From a virus, in IMG/VR virus record IMGVR_UViG_3300043444_000221, positions 1 through 64,000 of that record: a stretch of DNA of 64,000 bases. One strand, given 5' to 3'. Both the position numbers and the translations under genes were made by a program. The notes beneath the pieces are model-generated. The model was given only the letters and a program-made list of their open reading frames with translations, was not told where the DNA came from and did no database searches. The stretch's first letter is position 1. The number at the start of each line of letters is the position of its first letter. Below, in pieces: positions 9,322-20,485 of this stretch.

Positions 9322-9330
9322 TGGTAAAAT
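9322..9330 (+). promoter_or_regulatory. Extended -10 promoter candidate
   Basis: TGGTAAAAT lies 22 bases before ATG 9353, leaving a short leader that contains the ribosome site GAGAGG. Confidence 0.45.
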
Positions 9331-9352
9331 TGTATAAACTGAGAGGTACAAA

Positions 9353-10150
9353 ATGAATAATAATAATGTAGCACCAATGCATAAATGGCTAACAGACTTT
9401 GATAAGTACAACAAGCCTTTGCCAATCTATATCGAAAAACCATTCAATGAGCAGCAGATTGAGCTATTGCGTGGGGTAATTGAAAATAACCGCAGCCTAA
9501 TGAATAACGCTCAGTATGATCGTCTTCAGGGCAGCCAAGAGCAGTACTATGGCGAGACAAGATTCCACCCAAAGAAGATTGTTCACATGTCAAGACTACT
9601 CATTGAGTTTGTATGCCCACCAGAGATTGAGGCGGTAATGGATTCCTATGCAAAGCCTTTGCACCAGGATCCAGTCAGACTAACTCACTATAATTATATT
9701 GACTACAATATGGCATATGGAGATGGCAAGCATGCACCATCACTGCCACCACACCTAGATGCAGATGAGAACTTGGTAACATTCAACTACTGCCTTGACC
9801 AGAATATTGAAGACTGGACATTGTGGGTAGAGGATAAAGAGTATGAGCTAAAGAAGGGTGATGCCATCATCTTTAGTGCTGTTAACCAGGTTCACTGGAG
9901 ACCAAAGCGTAAGTGGAAAGAAGGAGAGTTTTGCGAAATCGTAAGCTTTGACTACTGTCCAGTTACAAACTATAGATGGACTGGACAGACAAACCCCATT
10001 GATCCAATGGAGAGATTTGCTGAAAGACAGGCATATCAGGATGAAGTGGCCAAGCACCCAAAGATGGTTGCTGCATGGGAAATTTACAATGCTATGGGCC
10101 TAGATGCTGGCATTCCACAGCAAGATATTGCAGGTTTTGTAAATGAGTAA
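9353..10150 (+). CDS. 2OG-Fe(II) oxygenase superfamily protein (tandem copy 3)
   Basis: At 265 residues this is the longest of the three tandem oxygenases. The iron ligands are in LPPHLDAD (HxD) and NQVHWRPKRK (H, with basic residues after it). A WTLWVEDKEYELKKGD strand-turn matches the others, and a helical C-terminal extension of about 60 residues follows. GAGAGG precedes the ATG. The three copies look like a local duplication that diverged, so they may modify different positions or substrates. Confidence 0.75.
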   Translation: MNNNNVAPMHKWLTDFDKYNKPLPIYIEKPFNEQQIELLRGVIENNRSLMNNAQYDRLQGSQEQYYGETRFHPKKIVHMSRLLIEFVCPPEIEAVMDSYAKPLHQDPVRLTHYNYIDYNMAYGDGKHAPSLPPHLDADENLVTFNYCLDQNIEDWTLWVEDKEYELKKGDAIIFSAVNQVHWRPKRKWKEGEFCEIVSFDYCPVTNYRWTGQTNPIDPMERFAERQAYQDEVAKHPKMVAAWEIYNAMGLDAGIPQQDIAGFVNE

Positions 10151-10445
10151 TGAAACAACACTAGATATGATTAACGGTCTTGCAGAGGTAGCAGATTACA
10201 TGCAGGACGAGGAATTGACAACGGCACTAACGTTTATAGCTAAGCTTATTGTTAAGCCAGATATTCCTCTACAAGTTGCAACAATTGAGATCGTACGCCT
10301 ACAGGCAATTGCTGCTAAAATGTCTTTTAAGGCAACCTGGATGGCAAACGTAGATAAGGGAGATAGAGCGAAGAAGAACTTGTACTTTACTGCTGCAGAA
10401 TCAATCAATAACTTGGTTGCTGCTCTTAAGTACATCACTCGCTAA
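10143..10445 (+). CDS. Small helical protein of unknown function
   Basis: This 100-residue protein is predicted mainly helical (Leu/Ile/Ala-rich, no cysteines, no membrane segment). It overlaps the oxygenase gene by 8 bases and is followed within 10 bases by the Cas4-like nuclease gene, so it belongs to the same operon. No family is recognised. Confidence 0.7.
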   Translation: MSNETTLDMINGLAEVADYMQDEELTTALTFIAKLIVKPDIPLQVATIEIVRLQAIAAKMSFKATWMANVDKGDRAKKNLYFTAAESINNLVAALKYITR

Positions 10446-10453
10446 GTGGTAAT

Positions 10454-11287
10454 ATGGCTAAAAATTTATTGAGTCAGGTAATGTTGAAAAAGGTTGAAGA
10501 AAAGCCTAATATGTTTATTAAGCCTGAAGAACTAATCGAAAAGATTCATCATGGATATACCGTAACTCGTGTAGCAAAGTTTCAAAAAAAGAAGACATTT
10601 GCTCCTAGCACGATTGCATACTCGCATGGTGAGTGTCCAAGATACTGGTACCTAGCATTTGATGGTGCCATGTTTGAAGACAATGCTGATGCATATGGCG
10701 TGGCAAACATGACATCTGGAACCCTATCTCACGATAGAATTCAGACAGCCATGCTGAATGCTGGCCTAGCAAAAGAGTTTGTTGATGATAACGGCAACAA
10801 GACTACTGAATTTAAAATCGTTAGCCAGGATCCACCAATTTTTGGATATGGCGATGCAATGTTGGAATGGGCAGGGGAAGACATTGTTGGAGAAATTAAA
10901 ACCATGCCAAGCGAAGGATTTGAGTATAGAAAGGCACATGGTAAGCCAAAGACTGGCCACCTAGTTCAGCTTCTCATCTATATGAAGATTCTTGGCAAAT
11001 CAAAGGGTGTTCTTATATATGAGAATAAGAATAACCATGACTTGTTGGTACTACCTATTGAGGTAAAGCCAGGAAGTTATCTAGTATCGTGGGTAAATCA
11101 GGCTTTTGATTGGATGAGAGAAGTTCGTAAGGCGTGGACAGATAGAACATTGCCAGAAAAGAACTACCGTTCAAATTCAAAAATTTGCAAGACGTGTCCT
11201 ATTCAGGCTGCGTGTGCAGAGGCTGGCAAGGGAGAGATCAAAATTAAATCTCTGGAGCCAATAGATGAAACATTGTCAATGGTGTGA
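10454..11287 (+). CDS. Cas4/RecB-like PD-(D/E)XK exonuclease with Fe-S cluster cysteines
   Basis: All core motifs of Cas4/AddB-type nucleases are visible in this 277-residue protein: C61 after a GEC turn, H93, D134 (GYGD), the E147-x-K149 catalytic pair, Q172-x3-Y176, and a C-terminal C245-x2-C248-x5-C254. The four cysteines would hold a 4Fe-4S cluster. The protein probably resects DNA ends for the phage recombination system. No CRISPR array or other cas gene is present, so it should be read as a phage recombination nuclease. Confidence 0.88.
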   Translation: MAKNLLSQVMLKKVEEKPNMFIKPEELIEKIHHGYTVTRVAKFQKKKTFAPSTIAYSHGECPRYWYLAFDGAMFEDNADAYGVANMTSGTLSHDRIQTAMLNAGLAKEFVDDNGNKTTEFKIVSQDPPIFGYGDAMLEWAGEDIVGEIKTMPSEGFEYRKAHGKPKTGHLVQLLIYMKILGKSKGVLIYENKNNHDLLVLPIEVKPGSYLVSWVNQAFDWMREVRKAWTDRTLPEKNYRSNSKICKTCPIQAACAEAGKGEIKIKSLEPIDETLSMV

Positions 11288-11588
11288 TACTAACTTTACA
11301 CCAAAAACTTCTTACCAGATATATTGCTCAGCACTTTGCCGTGACCAAGCAACAAAAGAAAAAATTGCACAGCGTTATGAAAAGACACGTAGGGAAAGAC
11401 GAAAAAACAAAGATCGTCGTTGCAAAATTTGTAATGCCATATTGTCAATTTATAACGATGAAAAGACATGTGAGTCATGTCTGATTGATCCTAAACAGAT
11501 TAATCGTGTACTTAGACAAATTAAGGGGATAGCTAGTGGTAAAACTGAACTCAATAGTGGGGAAGCCAGCCAAGATTCTAGCAATTGA
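11265..11588 (+). CDS. Double zinc-ribbon protein
   Basis: This 107-residue protein has two cysteine sets: C4-x2-C7 with C21 and C25, and C53-x2-C56 with C69-x2-C72. They are joined by a very basic helix rich in Arg and Lys. This resembles small nucleic-acid-binding proteins of phages. It overlaps the nuclease gene by 23 bases and the ruvC gene by 53 bases, so it is sandwiched between two nuclease genes. Confidence 0.7.
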   Translation: MKHCQWCDTNFTPKTSYQIYCSALCRDQATKEKIAQRYEKTRRERRKNKDRRCKICNAILSIYNDEKTCESCLIDPKQINRVLRQIKGIASGKTELNSGEASQDSSN

Positions 11589-12114
11589 TGCAAGCACTAA
11601 TAGCCTTGCATTTGCCATGTTTGATTCTAAGGATCTAGTTTCTTTTGGAAAAATAAAATATAGTGGTATCACAACATACGACAAGGTCATAGATGCATGC
11701 AAGAAAACAAAAGCTTTCTTGGACATCTATGGCCCTGTTGATGCCATTGTGATTGAACATACTGTATTTATGAACAGCCCAAAGACAGCAGCTGACTTGG
11801 CATTGGTGCAGGGCGGACTTCTTGGTGCAGCTGGACTGTCTGGAGTAACACAAATAAAGTCTGTGGCACCAATCACATGGCAAAATTATATTGGCAATAA
11901 GAAGCTCACTAAAGAAGAAAAGTTTGCTATACGTCAGCAAAATCCTGGAAAATCAGAATCGTGGCTTAAGACCTATGAAAGAAATCTCAGAAAAGAAAAA
12001 ACTATTAATTATATTAATATTCAATACGATAGGGTGGTTAGCGATAATGACGTTGCTGACGCTATTGGTATTGGGCACTATGCGATAAATAACTGGGAGA
12101 GGTTGACAAACTAA
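11536..12114 (+). CDS. ruvC: RuvC-like Holliday junction resolvase
   Basis: This 192-residue protein has an RNase H-fold resolvase layout: an N-terminal catalytic aspartate in LAIDAST, a glutamate at the end of the AIVIEH strand, and C-terminal acidic residues in SDNDVADAIG. It would cut branched DNA before packaging. The start is GTG 11536, preceded by AAGGGGA. The stop overlaps the next ATG by one base. Confidence 0.85.
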   Translation: MVKLNSIVGKPAKILAIDASTNSLAFAMFDSKDLVSFGKIKYSGITTYDKVIDACKKTKAFLDIYGPVDAIVIEHTVFMNSPKTAADLALVQGGLLGAAGLSGVTQIKSVAPITWQNYIGNKKLTKEEKFAIRQQNPGKSESWLKTYERNLRKEKTINYINIQYDRVVSDNDVADAIGIGHYAINNWERLTN

Positions 12115-12266
12115 TGGCAAAGCTGTATACTAATGAGCTATGGCTTCGAAAAAGATTTGTGATAGATAAGAAGTCACCTGAAGACATTGCAAAGGAATGC
12201 GGAGTTAGCCTAGAGACTATCTATGTATATCTTGCAAAATTTGGACTAAGAAAGAGTAGAAGATGA
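12114..12266 (+). CDS. Small helix-turn-helix protein
   Basis: This 50-residue frame starts at the TAATG overlap with ruvC and ends at TGA 12264. Its middle (SPEDIAKECGVSLETIYVYL) is a clear helix-turn-helix, flanked by basic residues. It could be a small DNA-binding regulator. It overlaps the following gene by 4 bases. Confidence 0.7.
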   Translation: MAKLYTNELWLRKRFVIDKKSPEDIAKECGVSLETIYVYLAKFGLRKSRR

Positions 12267-12499
12267 GCGATAAACTTAAGATTACGGTTGATCAGGTCAA
12301 CCACCCAACACACTATACCAGCCATCCAAGCGGTATTGAGGCATTGCAGATTACTAGACACATGAACTTTAACCTTGGAAATGCCATGAAGTATATTTGG
12401 AGAGCAGGCATTAAGAGCGAAGACAAGCATATAGAAGATCTTGAGAAGGCAATCTTTTATATTCAGGATGAGATTAAGCGTATTAAGGGTGAGTTTTAG
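12263..12499 (+). CDS. DUF3310-family protein
   Basis: The 78-residue protein has the NHPTHYTSHPSGIEALQI start and the NAMKYIWRAG core of the DUF3310 family, related to the C-terminal part of T7 gp1.7, a nucleotide kinase-like protein. A role in nucleotide metabolism is plausible but not shown. It starts with an ATGA overlap. Confidence 0.8.
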   Translation: MSDKLKITVDQVNHPTHYTSHPSGIEALQITRHMNFNLGNAMKYIWRAGIKSEDKHIEDLEKAIFYIQDEIKRIKGEF

Positions 12500-12796
12500 T
12501 TGGGTCGTAAAAAAGGTATTGCACCAGTAGCTCCTAGCAAGTTTGCAAGAGAGCACTCAATGCTAATTAACGGATTTGAGATTGTCCGTGGTGATATAAT
12601 TAAAATTAGTGGAGAATACGGACTAAAGTTCAAGTTTGATGCTGTAGTGACAAATACTGAGACAGGTTCTGTCTGGGTAGATTGCTTTGAAATCTATAGA
12701 GGGCAATCGCATAGCTATAGGTCATTCGCTATTGACAAGGTCAAGAGAATTCCACAGAAGGGCAAGAGGGCAAGAAAGAATGTCTCCGCAAATTGA
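12500..12796 (+). CDS. Small basic protein of unknown function
   Basis: This 98-residue protein begins at TTG, immediately after the previous stop. A lysine-rich N-terminus is followed by several short beta strands around VWVDCFEIYRG and a very basic tail, suggesting an SH3-like nucleic-acid-associated fold of the kind seen in actinophages. It overlaps the next gene by 17 bases. Confidence 0.6.
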   Translation: MGRKKGIAPVAPSKFAREHSMLINGFEIVRGDIIKISGEYGLKFKFDAVVTNTETGSVWVDCFEIYRGQSHSYRSFAIDKVKRIPQKGKRARKNVSAN

Positions 12797-13520
12797 ATAT
12801 CTAGATTCGCCAACAAGAGTCTGGATCATTGATGACTTTTTAAGTACAGAGCTTGCTACACAGCTTTCTGACGAGTTTTATAGCTATGATGATGAGAGAT
12901 GGCTAACAAGGAACAACTCAGAGTTTGAAGAGAAGCTTCTTTCTACACATTGGGACTGGTATCCTAAATCTTTTTATAAGACATTCTTTGATTTGACATC
13001 TGCTGAGTTTACAAAGGTTCTTGGAGAGCTGACTGGTATTGATGGGCTTATTGCAGACTATGGCTTACATGCTGGTGGAATGCACCTACACGCAAGCAAT
13101 GGCAGACTTAACCTGCACCAGGATGCAAAGATGCATCCAAAACTTGATCTAGTAAGAAAGCTAAACCTAATTGTTTATTTAAACAAAAACTGGGAAGATG
13201 AATGGGGTGGAGAGCTAGAGTTCTGGAGTGATAAGGACGGAGAGCCTAATGAGCTAGAGTTCTATGTCGAACCAAAGTTTAATCGTGCAGTCCTATTTGA
13301 AACAGATAGAGATTTTTGGCATGGTCTTCCAGAGATGATTGCTGCACCTAATGGTGAAAACAGACAAAGCATTGCCATCTTTTATTACATTAAGTCTGAT
13401 GATGCTATTGATATGCCAACAAGATCGAAGTTTGCATTAACTGATGAGCAAAAGATGAACCCAGAGCTTGTGGCTAAGAACGAAGAAAGAATGAGAACGG
13501 CTTTTAAATATGGAAGATAA
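12780..13520 (+). CDS. 2OG-Fe(II) oxygenase, prolyl-4-hydroxylase-like
   Basis: This 246-residue protein has the classic P4H-like core: LNLHQD (HxD), the strand LNLIVYLNKNW followed by GGELEFW, then FWHGLP (second His), and an arginine in RQSIAIFYY for 2-oxoglutarate. This layout is typical of phage and bacterial peptidyl hydroxylases. ATG 12780 was chosen over an open frame reaching to 12687 because the protein core begins there and AGAGG lies upstream. It sits just before the terminase genes. Confidence 0.82.
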   Translation: MSPQIEYLDSPTRVWIIDDFLSTELATQLSDEFYSYDDERWLTRNNSEFEEKLLSTHWDWYPKSFYKTFFDLTSAEFTKVLGELTGIDGLIADYGLHAGGMHLHASNGRLNLHQDAKMHPKLDLVRKLNLIVYLNKNWEDEWGGELEFWSDKDGEPNELEFYVEPKFNRAVLFETDRDFWHGLPEMIAAPNGENRQSIAIFYYIKSDDAIDMPTRSKFALTDEQKMNPELVAKNEERMRTAFKYGR

Positions 13521-14040
13521 ATTAGTAGAACATTTGGATAATGTTAACAAGGTAGTGGAGAGGTACCTTGCTGGCAGTGATCCAACACAGATTTCTAAAG
13601 AGCTTGCTATGCCAAGACAAACTGTTGTTGGCTATATTTCAGAATGGCGACAGATGGCTGCAGACAATGCTGCTATTCGTGCTCGTGCTAAAGAGGCATT
13701 GGTTGGTGCTGACACACACTACAGCAAGCTAATCTCCAAGGCCTACGAGGTTATTGATGAAGCAACAACAACTGCAAATCTTAATGCAAAAACCCAGGGT
13801 ATTAAGTTGGTTATGGATCTTGAGAAGACACGTATTGAGATGCTTCAGAAGGCAGGATTGCTTGAGAATAAGGAGCTTGCCGAAGAAATGATTGAAATTG
13901 AGGAAAGACAAGAAGCCCTAATTCAAATTCTAAAAGACATTGCGTCTGAATATCCAGAAATTCGTGATGAAATTATGAGAAGGCTGTCTAAGGTTAGTAA
14001 ACAAAAAGAGACAATAACGATTGTGAATAATAATGTTTGA
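13510..14040 (+). CDS. terS: Putative terminase small subunit
   Basis: This 176-residue protein has an N-terminal helix-turn-helix (PTQISKELAMPRQTVVGYIS) followed by long coiled-coil helices and an acidic C-terminus, the common architecture of DNA-recognising small terminase subunits. It lies directly upstream of the large subunit with an 8-base overlap. The assignment rests on architecture and position. Confidence 0.68.
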   Translation: MEDKLVEHLDNVNKVVERYLAGSDPTQISKELAMPRQTVVGYISEWRQMAADNAAIRARAKEALVGADTHYSKLISKAYEVIDEATTTANLNAKTQGIKLVMDLEKTRIEMLQKAGLLENKELAEEMIEIEERQEALIQILKDIASEYPEIRDEIMRRLSKVSKQKETITIVNNNV

Positions 14041-15811
14041 TGACTTTTTAGAGGCACTAAAGGCTGATAATTTTGAAGAGCGTCCAGTAGATGCTAAAAC
14101 CTTTGTTGAGGGTGAGGACTATCTCAATCAGCCACCGCTATCTGAAATTCAGTATGACATTGTGGAGGCCATGAGCCAAATCTACAAACTGGAAGATCTT
14201 ATTGATCTAATGGGAGAAACTGATGGTAGAAGGTATTACAAGAAGTATACTAAGAATGAAGTTATTCTTCAGCTGGGCAAGGGTTCAGGTAAAGACTTTA
14301 CTTCTACGGTTGCATGTGCTTACATTGTGTATAAGCTACTTTGCCTTAAAGATCCTGCACGTTATTTTGGTAAGCCTAGTGGCGATGCCATTGATATCAT
14401 TAACGTTGCTATCAACGCACAACAGGCGAAGAACGTATTCTTTAAAGGCTTTAAAACAAAAATTGAAAAGTCGCCATGGTTTGCTGGAAAGTATAACCCA
14501 AAGGCAGAGTCTATTGAGTTTGACAAATCTATCACAGTATACTCAGGTCACTCCGAAAGAGAGTCTCACGAGGGTCTCAACCTTATCCTTGCAGTTCTTG
14601 ACGAGATCTCTGGTTTTGCTACAGAAATTGGAACTGGTAATGATCAGGGTAAAACTGCAGACAATATTTACAAAGCGTTCCGTGCATCTGTTGACTCTCG
14701 TTTCCCAGATCTTGGAAAGGTAGCACTACTATCGTTTCCACGTTTTCCTGGAGACTTTATTTCTACAAGATACGATGCAGTAATTGCAGAAAAAGAAGTT
14801 GTCACAAAACAGCATAAATTTATTATGAATGAAGATTTGCCAGCAGATGCTGAGGGTAACTCTTTAGAAATTGAGTGGGATGAAGATACCATCGTTAGCT
14901 ATAAATATCCAGGTATGTTTGCCCTTAAGCGTCCTACCTGGGTAGTAAATCCAACTCGTAAGATTGATGACTTTAAGCTTGCATTCTTTACTGACATGGG
15001 TGATGCTATGCAACGTTTTGCCTGCGTACCTACATATATGTCTGATGCATTCTTTAAGCAAAGAGACAAGGTTCGTGCAGCAATGACTGTCAGGAATCCT
15101 CTAGATCAGTTTAGAAGATTTGAGCCATCATTTGAGCCAGATCCAGAAAAACTTTACTTTGTTCATGCTGACCTTGCACAGAAGCACGACAAATGTGCTG
15201 TTGCAATTGCTCACGTAGAAAAGTGGGTAAATGTCCAGGTAGTTAAAGACTATCAGCAAATTGCTCCAATCGTAGTAGTAGATGCAGTAGCATATTGGGA
15301 GCCAAGAATTGAAGGGCCAGTTGACCTGTCTGAAGTGAAGCAATGGATTCAAAACCTAAGAAGAGTTGGATTCAATATTGGATTGGTATCATTTGACCGC
15401 TGGCAATCATTTGATATTCAGAATGAGCTGAAGCAGATTGGCATGAGAACGGACACTGTTTCTGTTGCCAAAAAGCATTATGAAGATATGGCTATGCTAG
15501 TCTATGAGGATAGATTGGCTATGCCTGCAATAGACCTGTTGTTCGAAGAACTAACAGAGCTAAAGATTACTAAGAATGGTAAGAATGTTGACCACCCACG
15601 AAAGCTGTCTAAGGACTTAGCAGACGCTGTGTGTGGTGCCATTTTTGGTGCTATAAGTCACACACCAAGGGACCTAAACCTTGAAGTTGAGGTTCATACC
15701 TTTAAAGATAGACCAAAGACTGAACTTGACAAGCAAAAAGATAGTGTGATACAATATAAATCTATGCCAAAAGAGGTAAAAGACTATTTGGATAGATTCA
15801 ATTTAATCTAA
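14033..15811 (+). CDS. terL: Terminase large subunit
   Basis: This 592-residue packaging motor has a Walker A GKGSGKD at residues 82-88 and a Walker B ending in LAVLDE (D190, E191). The C-terminal RNase H-like nuclease domain starts with a VHADLAQ strand (D380), a second acidic strand VSFDRWQS and a late aspartate in the SKDLADAV helix. It would couple ATP hydrolysis to DNA translocation and cut concatemers. Unusually, no portal or capsid gene follows; the next gene encodes a secreted protein with its own promoter inside the terL 3' end. Confidence 0.93.
   Translation: MFDDFLEALKADNFEERPVDAKTFVEGEDYLNQPPLSEIQYDIVEAMSQIYKLEDLIDLMGETDGRRYYKKYTKNEVILQLGKGSGKDFTSTVACAYIVYKLLCLKDPARYFGKPSGDAIDIINVAINAQQAKNVFFKGFKTKIEKSPWFAGKYNPKAESIEFDKSITVYSGHSERESHEGLNLILAVLDEISGFATEIGTGNDQGKTADNIYKAFRASVDSRFPDLGKVALLSFPRFPGDFISTRYDAVIAEKEVVTKQHKFIMNEDLPADAEGNSLEIEWDEDTIVSYKYPGMFALKRPTWVVNPTRKIDDFKLAFFTDMGDAMQRFACVPTYMSDAFFKQRDKVRAAMTVRNPLDQFRRFEPSFEPDPEKLYFVHADLAQKHDKCAVAIAHVEKWVNVQVVKDYQQIAPIVVVDAVAYWEPRIEGPVDLSEVKQWIQNLRRVGFNIGLVSFDRWQSFDIQNELKQIGMRTDTVSVAKKHYEDMAMLVYEDRLAMPAIDLLFEELTELKITKNGKNVDHPRKLSKDLADAVCGAIFGAISHTPRDLNLEVEVHTFKDRPKTELDKQKDSVIQYKSMPKEVKDYLDRFNLI
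15726..15755 (+). promoter_or_regulatory. Strong extended -10 promoter inside the 3' end of terL
   Basis: TTGACA at 15726-15731 and TACAAT at 15750-15755 with an 18-bp spacer and an upstream TGA make a near-consensus extended -10 promoter. It should drive the secreted protein gene at 15842, leaving a leader of about 80 bases. Confidence 0.75.
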
Positions 15812-15841
15812 ACAAACAATATAGAAAAGGAAAACATATAT

Positions 15842-16840
15842 ATGACTTCACTTAAGAAGATCGCATTTGGCTTGGTTGCAGCCACAGCTATTGCAACATC
15901 ACTCATTGCAACACCTGCAAGTGCTGCAGTATCTACTGCTCTAACTGTTGGCGGATCATCTGCTGTTGGCGGTACTGCTGTATCAGCACCTGTTGCACTT
16001 CCAGTACCTGCAGATAACTCTGTAGATGCTGCTGACGCACTAAAGATTGCCCTAACAGGCCTTGACACTGGAACTACTGTTTCTGCTGTCGCAACTAACG
16101 GTAAGATCGTTACTGCACTTGCAACTGTTTCAGCACCTGTAACTGCTGCTGCAGGTACTTCAAATGTATCAATTAACACTGGTACTGGTACTACTGCAGA
16201 CATTTACGTATTCACTACAACTACTGCAGTTGGTACTGTAGCAGTTACTGTTGGTGGAAACACAACCACATACTACTTCCAGGGTACTGCTGGTGCACTA
16301 AACGCAATTGAACTTGCTGGTGCAACTTCAGGTGCTGCAGGAACCGTATACACTGCAACTGTACGTGGTGTTGACGTTTTTGGTAACACAAAGGGTGGTG
16401 CATCAATCAGCCTTCAGGTTGTAACAAACACTGCATCTACCACATATGCACTAACAACTGATACTGCAACTGCAACTCTTGGAACCAAGACTCAGGACAT
16501 CACGCTTCCTGCTGCTGGAACTGTTCGACTCATTGCAACTGCAACTGTTGCATCTGCTGTTACTGGCCTAGCAACTCCTGTTGCTGTTCGTGTTGCTGAT
16601 GTCACAGTTCGTGATCTTGCATCAGAGCTAACTGCTAAGAACGCTGAACTTGCTGCTGAGAAGGTTGCACATGATGCAACTAAGGCTGAGCTTGCAAAGG
16701 TAAAGGCTGAGCTTGCTCTTGAGCAGGCAAAGTCTGTTGCTGAAGCAAAGAACTCAGCATCTGCAAAGGCAAAGTATAACGCACTTGCAAACAAGTGGAA
16801 CAAGAAGTTCCCAAAGGCTAAGGTAGCCCTACTTAAGTAA
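15842..16840 (+). CDS. Secreted Ala/Thr-rich beta-repeat protein with coiled-coil tail
   Basis: This 332-residue protein has a clear signal peptide (KK, hydrophobic core, cleavage after TPASA at about residue 28). The mature part is extremely rich in Ala, Thr, Val and Gly with short alternating strands, resembling Ig-like surface domains. Residues from about 260 form a heptad-like helix, and a basic C-terminus (KKFPKAKVALLK) closes it. AAAGG precedes the ATG, and a strong promoter and terminator frame the gene, so it is probably highly expressed on its own. It may be a surface decoration protein or a captured host envelope protein; function is unknown. Confidence 0.8.
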   Translation: MTSLKKIAFGLVAATAIATSLIATPASAAVSTALTVGGSSAVGGTAVSAPVALPVPADNSVDAADALKIALTGLDTGTTVSAVATNGKIVTALATVSAPVTAAAGTSNVSINTGTGTTADIYVFTTTTAVGTVAVTVGGNTTTYYFQGTAGALNAIELAGATSGAAGTVYTATVRGVDVFGNTKGGASISLQVVTNTASTTYALTTDTATATLGTKTQDITLPAAGTVRLIATATVASAVTGLATPVAVRVADVTVRDLASELTAKNAELAAEKVAHDATKAELAKVKAELALEQAKSVAEAKNSASAKAKYNALANKWNKKFPKAKVALLK

Positions 16841-16852
16841 TAGGTAGAAAAT

Positions 16853-16886
16853 AGTAGGGGGAGGGAGTAAAATCTCTCCCCTTACT
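16853..16886 (+). terminator. Terminator hairpin after the secreted protein gene
   Basis: A 13-bp stem with two G-T pairs (16853-16865 with 16874-16886) is closed by an 8-base loop and followed by a loose A/T-rich stretch. Confidence 0.65.
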
Positions 16887-16914
16887 TGTCTAAAAATATT
16901 AGGAGTGAAAGTAG

Positions 16915-17308
16915 ATGACAGTCAAACTGGTTTATTTTTCAAACCATTCTGGTAATACAAAAAGGTTTGTGGGTAAACTAAACTATGACTCAGTACAAAT
17001 TCCAATAAAATGGAATGAAGAAGAACCCCTAATTGTTGACTTTAAGTATGTATTGTGTGTCCCAACATATGGTGGAGGCAATGACAACACATCAATCCCG
17101 AAACAAGTCAAAAAGTTTTTGAATGTTCCAATTAATAGATCAAATTTAGTTGGTATAATAGGTTTTGGAAATACTAATTTTGGAGAGCATTTCTGCAAAG
17201 CTGCAGATATGATATCTCAAAAAACTGGGGCACCAGTAATTGCAAGGGTAGAAATTTTTGGCACGTCAGAAGATGTGCAAAGAGTAACAGATAGGTTGGG
17301 AAATATAG

Positions 17309-17316
<8 letters not shown>
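16915..17316 (+). CDS. nrdI: NrdI flavodoxin-like protein
   Basis: This 133-residue flavoprotein has the NrdI signature: [11 protein letters not shown] for FMN phosphate, the PTYGGG loop and the [11 protein letters not shown] segment. NrdI supplies the oxidant that forms the dimanganese-tyrosyl cofactor of class Ib ribonucleotide reductase. AGGAG precedes the ATG and the gene overlaps nrdE by 8 bases. The set NrdI-NrdE-NrdF is complete, with NrdH encoded 31 kb away. Confidence 0.92.
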
Positions 17317-20384
<3,068 letters not shown>

Positions 20385-20400
20385 AAATATATAAGACTAG

Positions 20401-20426
20401 CCCCTCTTCGGAGGGGTTTTTCTTTT
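20401..20426 (+). terminator. Rho-independent terminator after nrdF
   Basis: CCCCTC and GAGGGG form a 6-bp stem around a TTCG tetraloop, followed by TTTTTCTTTT, a textbook intrinsic terminator. Confidence 0.93.
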
Positions 20427-20436
20427 AGTAAATTGG

Positions 20437-20444
20437 TGTATAAT
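20437..20444 (+). promoter_or_regulatory. Promoter (-10 box) for the PA14 protein gene
   Basis: TATAAT at 20439-20444 preceded by TG lies just behind the nrdF terminator and about 40 bases before the TTG start. No good -35 box is visible. Confidence 0.6.
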
Positions 20445-20485
20445 TATATTACCAAACTTCTAACCCCACAAAGGAGACCCCTACT

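Noticed and set aside
10454-11287. Cas4-like protein as part of a CRISPR-Cas system
   Set aside because: No CRISPR array, Cas1, Cas2 or effector gene occurs in the window, and phage Cas4/RecB-like nucleases are usually recombination enzymes.
14223-14723. 166-codon plus-strand frame inside terL
   Set aside because: It overlaps the Walker A and B region of terL in another frame and lacks any motif or ribosome site.
15808-16203. Minus-strand frame of 131 codons opposite the secreted Ala/Thr protein
   Set aside because: The repetitive GCA/ACT codons of the real gene read open on the other strand; no start signals support it.
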